In this document: in pieces, positions 16,015 to 19,201 of the stretch
Position numbering within the stretch: the first letter of the stretch is position 1
Layout: each line of letters begins with the position of its first letter
NCBI GenBank assembly: GCA_002364005.1
Contig: DEXG01000017.1
Span: 1 to 19,201, forward strand
DNA: 19,201 nt
Direction of reading: 5' to 3'
From: Phycisphaerales bacterium UBA3190
GTDB taxonomy: Bacteria > Planctomycetota > Phycisphaerae > Phycisphaerales > UBA1924
Translations under genes and position numbers: made by a program
Notes under the pieces: generated by a model
Databases searched by the model: none
What the model saw: only the letters and a program-made list of their open reading frames with translations
Told to the model about the DNA's origin: nothing

Positions 16015-17775
16015 ATGAGCACCACGACCAAGCCCGGCGTTTCCAAGTACATCCCCGAACCCCAGAATCGCGTCATCCGTGCCCCGCATGGCACAGACAT
16101 GACCTGCAAGACATGGCAGGCCGAGGCCGCCATGCGCATGCTCATGAACAACCTCGACCCAGAGGTCGCCGAGCACCCCGAATCGCTCATTGTCTACGGC
16201 GGTCGAGGCCAGGCTGCCCGCTCATGGGCCGCGTACGACACGATCATCGAGACACTCCAACGCCTTGAGCCCGACCAGACCCTGCTCGTGCAGTCCGGCA
16301 AACCCGTCGGCGTCGTGCAGACCACCACCGATTCGCCACGCGTCATGATCGCGAACTCCAACCTCGTCCCGCACTGGGCAACCCAAGAGCACTTCGACGA
16401 GCTCGCCGCGAAGGGGCTCATGATGTACGGGCAGATGACCGCGGGTTCGTGGATCTACATCGGAACCCAGGGAATCCTTCAGGGCACCTTCGAGACATTT
16501 GCCGAGTGCGCCCGCGAGCACTTCGGAGGCACACTCGCCGGGACCCTCTCCGTCACCGCCGGCTGCGGCGGCATGGGCGGCGCCCAACCCCTCTCGATCA
16601 CACTCAACGGCGGCACCTGCCTGATCGCCGATGTCGACCGCACCCGCCTGAAGCGCCGACTCGACGACAACTACCTCGACGAACTCGTCGATGACATCGA
16701 CGCCGCGATCGATCGGGCACTGGAACTGAAAGAACAGAAATCCGCAACCTCCGTCGGCTGGCACGGCAACGCCATCGCCCTGCTCGATCGCCTGATCGCA
16801 CGCAACATCGTCCCCGACACCCTCACCGACCAGACCAGCGCCCACGACCCGCTGCAGGGCTACTGCCCCATCGAGTTCACCAACGAAGAAGCCGCCGAGG
16901 CACGCATCGCTGACCCCGAGGACTACCAGAAGCTGTCCCTCGCATCGATGCGCCGCCATGTCGAGGCCATGGTCGAACTCCAGAAACGCGGCGCGGTCAC
17001 CTTCGACTACGGCAACAACATCCGACAGCGGGCCTTCGACCAGGGCTTCAAAGACGCATTCGCCTTCCCCGGCTTCGTCCCCGCCTACATCCGCCCCCAG
17101 TTCTGCCTCGGGCGTGGCCCGTTCCGCTGGGTCGCCCTCTCGGGCAACCCCGTCGACATCTACAAGACCGACTACGCCCTGCTCCAACTCTTCCCAATAT
17201 CCGGTGGCGGATACAACGAACGCCTCCACCAGTGGATCCTCGGCTGCCACAAGAACCCCGACGCCCTGCTCGCCCAGGACTTCGAGAACTGCGAGCCGCG
17301 TTTCGCCTTCCAGGGCCTCCCCTCCCGCATCTGCTGGTTCGGGCTCGGCGAGCGTGACAAGGCGGGGCTGCTCTTCAACGAGATGGTCCAATCAGGCGAG
17401 CTGTCAGCCCCAATCGTCATCGGCCGCGACCACCTCGACTGCGGCTCGGTCGCCTCGCCCAACCGCGAGACCGAATCCATGAAGGACGGCACCGACGCGG
17501 TCTCCGACTGGCCCCTGCTCAACTTCGCCGTCAATATCGCCTCGGGTGCCAGCTGGGTCAGCTTCCACCACGGCGGCGGCGTCGGCATCGGCTTCTCCCA
17601 GCACGCAGGCCAGGTCATCGTCGCGGATGGTACCAACGAGGCCGCCGACCGATTGGCCCGCGTGCTGCGTAACGACCCCATGATGGGCATCTTCCGCCAC
17701 GCCGACGCGGGCTACGAAGACGCGATCGAGTGCGGCAAGCAGCAACAGGTCGACATCCCCATGCAGAACCACTGA
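16015..17775 (+). CDS. hutU: Urocanate hydratase
   Basis: This 586-aa enzyme adds water to urocanate to give 4-imidazolone-5-propionate, using tightly bound NAD+ as an electrophile. It is the second Hut step. Clear family blocks are LLVQSGKPVGV, ANSNLVPHWAT, MYGQMTAGSWIYIG, TAGCGGMGGAQPLS, DQTSAHDPL, TFDYGNNIRQRAFDQG, GLPSRICWFGLGERDKAG (catalytic-type Cys440), RDHLDCGSVASPNRETE and VSFHHGGGVGIGFSQHAG. Two differences stand out. The usual Ser after HLD is Cys476. A stretch of roughly 20 extra residues sits between DIYKTD and FQGLP (about 385-430), making the protein longer than the usual 555 or so. ATG 16015 follows GAGG (16002-16005); a TTG five codons upstream is less likely. The 100-base gap to the divergent gene shows no clear consensus promoter. 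It is probably co-transcribed with the next gene. Confidence 0.97.
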   Translation: MSTTTKPGVSKYIPEPQNRVIRAPHGTDMTCKTWQAEAAMRMLMNNLDPEVAEHPESLIVYGGRGQAARSWAAYDTIIETLQRLEPDQTLLVQSGKPVGVVQTTTDSPRVMIANSNLVPHWATQEHFDELAAKGLMMYGQMTAGSWIYIGTQGILQGTFETFAECAREHFGGTLAGTLSVTAGCGGMGGAQPLSITLNGGTCLIADVDRTRLKRRLDDNYLDELVDDIDAAIDRALELKEQKSATSVGWHGNAIALLDRLIARNIVPDTLTDQTSAHDPLQGYCPIEFTNEEAAEARIADPEDYQKLSLASMRRHVEAMVELQKRGAVTFDYGNNIRQRAFDQGFKDAFAFPGFVPAYIRPQFCLGRGPFRWVALSGNPVDIYKTDYALLQLFPISGGGYNERLHQWILGCHKNPDALLAQDFENCEPRFAFQGLPSRICWFGLGERDKAGLLFNEMVQSGELSAPIVIGRDHLDCGSVASPNRETESMKDGTDAVSDWPLLNFAVNIASGASWVSFHHGGGVGIGFSQHAGQVIVADGTNEAADRLARVLRNDPMMGIFRHADAGYEDAIECGKQQQVDIPMQNH

Positions 17776-17788
17776 TCAGGAAGACAAC

Positions 17789-18655
17789 ATGTTCATCGCC
17801 CAGCTCATTGCCGTCGTGCTCGCCATACTCCACCCCGCCCCTCTCAAGCCCGACGCACCCACCGAGCTCACCGTGATGAGCTTCAACCTCCGCTACGGCA
17901 CCGCCAACGACGGCGAGAACAGCTGGCCCAACCGCGACCACCTCGTGATGCGTGTCTTCAAGCAGCGTGACGCCGACATCGTGGGTGTCCAGGAAGCACT
18001 CGCGTTTCAGCTCGATGAGATCACCACCGAGTTTCCGCACTACGCCGTCATCGGCGTTGGACGCGATGACGCCAAGACCGCCGGCGAATACAGCGCGATC
18101 CTCTACCGCGCCGATCGCTTCATCGTCGACAGCTCGGGCACCTTCTGGCTCTCCGACACCCCCGAGACCGTTGCCTCGACCTCCTGGGGCAACTCGATCC
18201 CCCGCATCTGCACATGGGCCCGCCTGATCGATCGCCAATCGGGCGATGCCCTCTACATCTTCAACACCCATTACGACCACCGCTCGCAGCCATCGCGTGA
18301 GCAAAGCTCCAAACTCATCGCCCAGCGCATCGCCTCGCGATCCCACAACGACCCAGTCGTGCTCATGGGCGACTTCAACGCTGGAGAACTCAACCCCGCG
18401 ATCAGTCACCTTCACGCCGACAACCAGGGCCCCAACCTGGTCCACACCTACCGAGCGCAGCACCCCGACGAGATCGCAGTCGGCACCTTCAACGCCTTCC
18501 AAGGCAAAGCCGACGGCGACATGATCGACCACATCTTCGTCAGCGGGACATTTCAAATCCTCGACGCCAACATCGATCGTACAAATGACGACGGCCAATA
18601 CCCGTCCGACCACTTCCCGGTATGGGTCCAAGTCGCGTTCCCCACTGACAACTGA
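17789..18655 (+). CDS. Exported endonuclease/exonuclease/phosphatase-fold hydrolase
   Basis: This 288-aa protein belongs to the EEP superfamily of metal-dependent phosphodiesterases (DNase I, inositol phosphatase and sphingomyelinase relatives). A hydrophobic N-terminus (MFIAQLIAVVLAILHPAP) suggests export. The catalytic set is complete: Asn33 (MSFNLRY), Glu69 (VGVQEA), His161 and Asp163 (NTHYDH), Asp195 and Asn197 (GDFNAGE), Asp247 (MIDHIFV), and Asp274-His275 (SDHFPVW). The length fits secreted single-domain members. The substrate cannot be told from sequence; phosphate esters or nucleic acid are the family choices. It starts 13 bases after hutU with AGGAAG 5 bases before the ATG, so it is likely transcribed with hutU, though no link to histidine use is obvious. 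Confidence 0.92.
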   Translation: MFIAQLIAVVLAILHPAPLKPDAPTELTVMSFNLRYGTANDGENSWPNRDHLVMRVFKQRDADIVGVQEALAFQLDEITTEFPHYAVIGVGRDDAKTAGEYSAILYRADRFIVDSSGTFWLSDTPETVASTSWGNSIPRICTWARLIDRQSGDALYIFNTHYDHRSQPSREQSSKLIAQRIASRSHNDPVVLMGDFNAGELNPAISHLHADNQGPNLVHTYRAQHPDEIAVGTFNAFQGKADGDMIDHIFVSGTFQILDANIDRTNDDGQYPSDHFPVWVQVAFPTDN

Positions 18656-18662
18656 TCGACCG

Positions 18663-19184
18663 ATGCCCGCACCGCTGGCCTATTTCCTGACTTGGACCAC
18701 CTACGCCACCCACCTGCGTGGACACCGGTCGGGCTCGACGGATCACAAACGCAGCGGGCAAGGCAATACGACCATTCCGCCTTCCACTCGATTGCAGCAT
18801 CGGGAACGAAACCGACTGAACGATCAATCGTTCAGACTCTGCCCAGCGGCGCGATCCGTGGTCTCCGATGCGATCACCGAACACGCCCACTTCAAACGAT
18901 GGAGGATCCTGGCCCTCGCGGTCCGGTCGAACCATGTCCACCTGCTGATCTCAGCCGATACCCCGCCCGAATCCGTCATGACCAGTTGCAAGCGCTGGGC
19001 CACCAGATCCCTCCGTGAAGCGAAGTTCCTCGATCTTAACGCCAAAGCATGGACCCGCCACGGCAGCACCAGATGGATCAATGACCACGAGACCCTCCAG
19101 AGGGCGTACCACTACATCACCGAGTTCCAAGAAGGCCCCAAAGCCGCCAAACGCTACCAAAACAAAGACACCCCCCCGTACTAG
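18663..19184 (+). CDS. IS200-like / RAYT-type HUH transposase (Y1_Tnp)
   Basis: This 173-aa protein matches the single-copy transposase_17 style common in planctomycetes. It starts LAYFLTWTTYATHLRG, where relatives have YFLTWTTYGTWLxGD, followed by the HUH metal motif His91-Val-His93 (RSNHVHLLISA). The likely catalytic tyrosine is Tyr151 in QRAYHYITEFQEG. These enzymes cut single-stranded DNA at hairpin ends; the RAYT subgroup acts on REP palindromes. The gene begins 7 bases after the upstream hydrolase stop and lacks a strong Shine-Dalgarno, so it may be translated by read-on or be weakly expressed. No flanking ends of an insertion sequence are visible, which fits a domesticated, single-gene transposase. 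Confidence 0.88.
   Translation: MPAPLAYFLTWTTYATHLRGHRSGSTDHKRSGQGNTTIPPSTRLQHRERNRLNDQSFRLCPAARSVVSDAITEHAHFKRWRILALAVRSNHVHLLISADTPPESVMTSCKRWATRSLREAKFLDLNAKAWTRHGSTRWINDHETLQRAYHYITEFQEGPKAAKRYQNKDTPPY
18816..18835. repeat. 9-bp perfect inverted repeat inside the transposase gene
   Basis: CTGAACGAT (18816-18824) and ATCGTTCAG (18827-18835) are perfect complements separated by two bases, about 150 bases into the transposase gene. The encoded residues are LNDQSF. It may be chance, an RNA hairpin that reduces translation, or a site related to the enzyme's palindrome target. Confidence 0.35.
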
Positions 19185-19201
19185 CCGCGAATGGCAATGA
19201 G

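Noticed and set aside
16222..17391. 389-codon minus-strand open frame opposite hutU
   Set aside because: hutU is certain from its signatures. The antisense frame is Val/Gly/Glu-rich shadow sequence.

Overview
The window is gene-dense, GC-rich bacterial DNA with very short intergenic gaps (none reaches 300 bases). The content suggests a planctomycete, perhaps class Phycisphaerae. The clues are exported tricorn-type proteases with acidic linkers, a pair of M16 peptidases, and a secreted protein whose C-terminus resembles the planctomycete pilin-like pattern (an LPALxxARE-type helix, ExN, and a FADAHVE ending). This placement is an inference from protein style, not from a marker gene.

Layout from left to right. 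An initiator tRNA (fMet) lies on the minus strand at the left edge, with a plausible promoter. A folded-looking 5' leader then precedes a 1243-aa exported tricorn-like protease on the plus strand (291-4022). A strong bidirectional terminator separates it from a second, divergent tricorn-like protease of 1180 aa on the minus strand (4116-7658). Further right on the minus strand is a two-gene M16 peptidase operon (9304-11100, then 7811-9307) joined by an ATGA overlap. Its first gene has the zinc site and its second has lost it. Next comes a citrulline/arginine-deiminase-type hydrolase resembling CtlX (11233-12174, minus), divergent from histidine ammonia-lyase hutH (12224-13762, plus). An unrecognised 705-aa exported protein lies antisense (13797-15914), between hutH and urocanate hydratase hutU (16015-17775). 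hutU is followed closely by an exported endonuclease/exonuclease/phosphatase-fold protein (17789-18655) and an IS200-like/RAYT-type HUH transposase (18663-19184).

How the genes could work together (inference): four peptidase polypeptides, all with signal peptides, could break down imported or periplasmic protein to peptides. HutH and HutU start histidine catabolism, and the CtlX-like enzyme would release nitrogen from citrulline or a related guanidino/ureido compound. This looks like a protein- and amino-acid-salvage neighbourhood. hutI and the later Hut steps are not in the window.

I see no CRISPR array, prophage, antiphage system or rRNA. The most unusual items are a lipocalin-like barrel inserted in the first tricorn protein, the pilin-like tail on the 705-aa protein, and the nested palindrome in the first leader.
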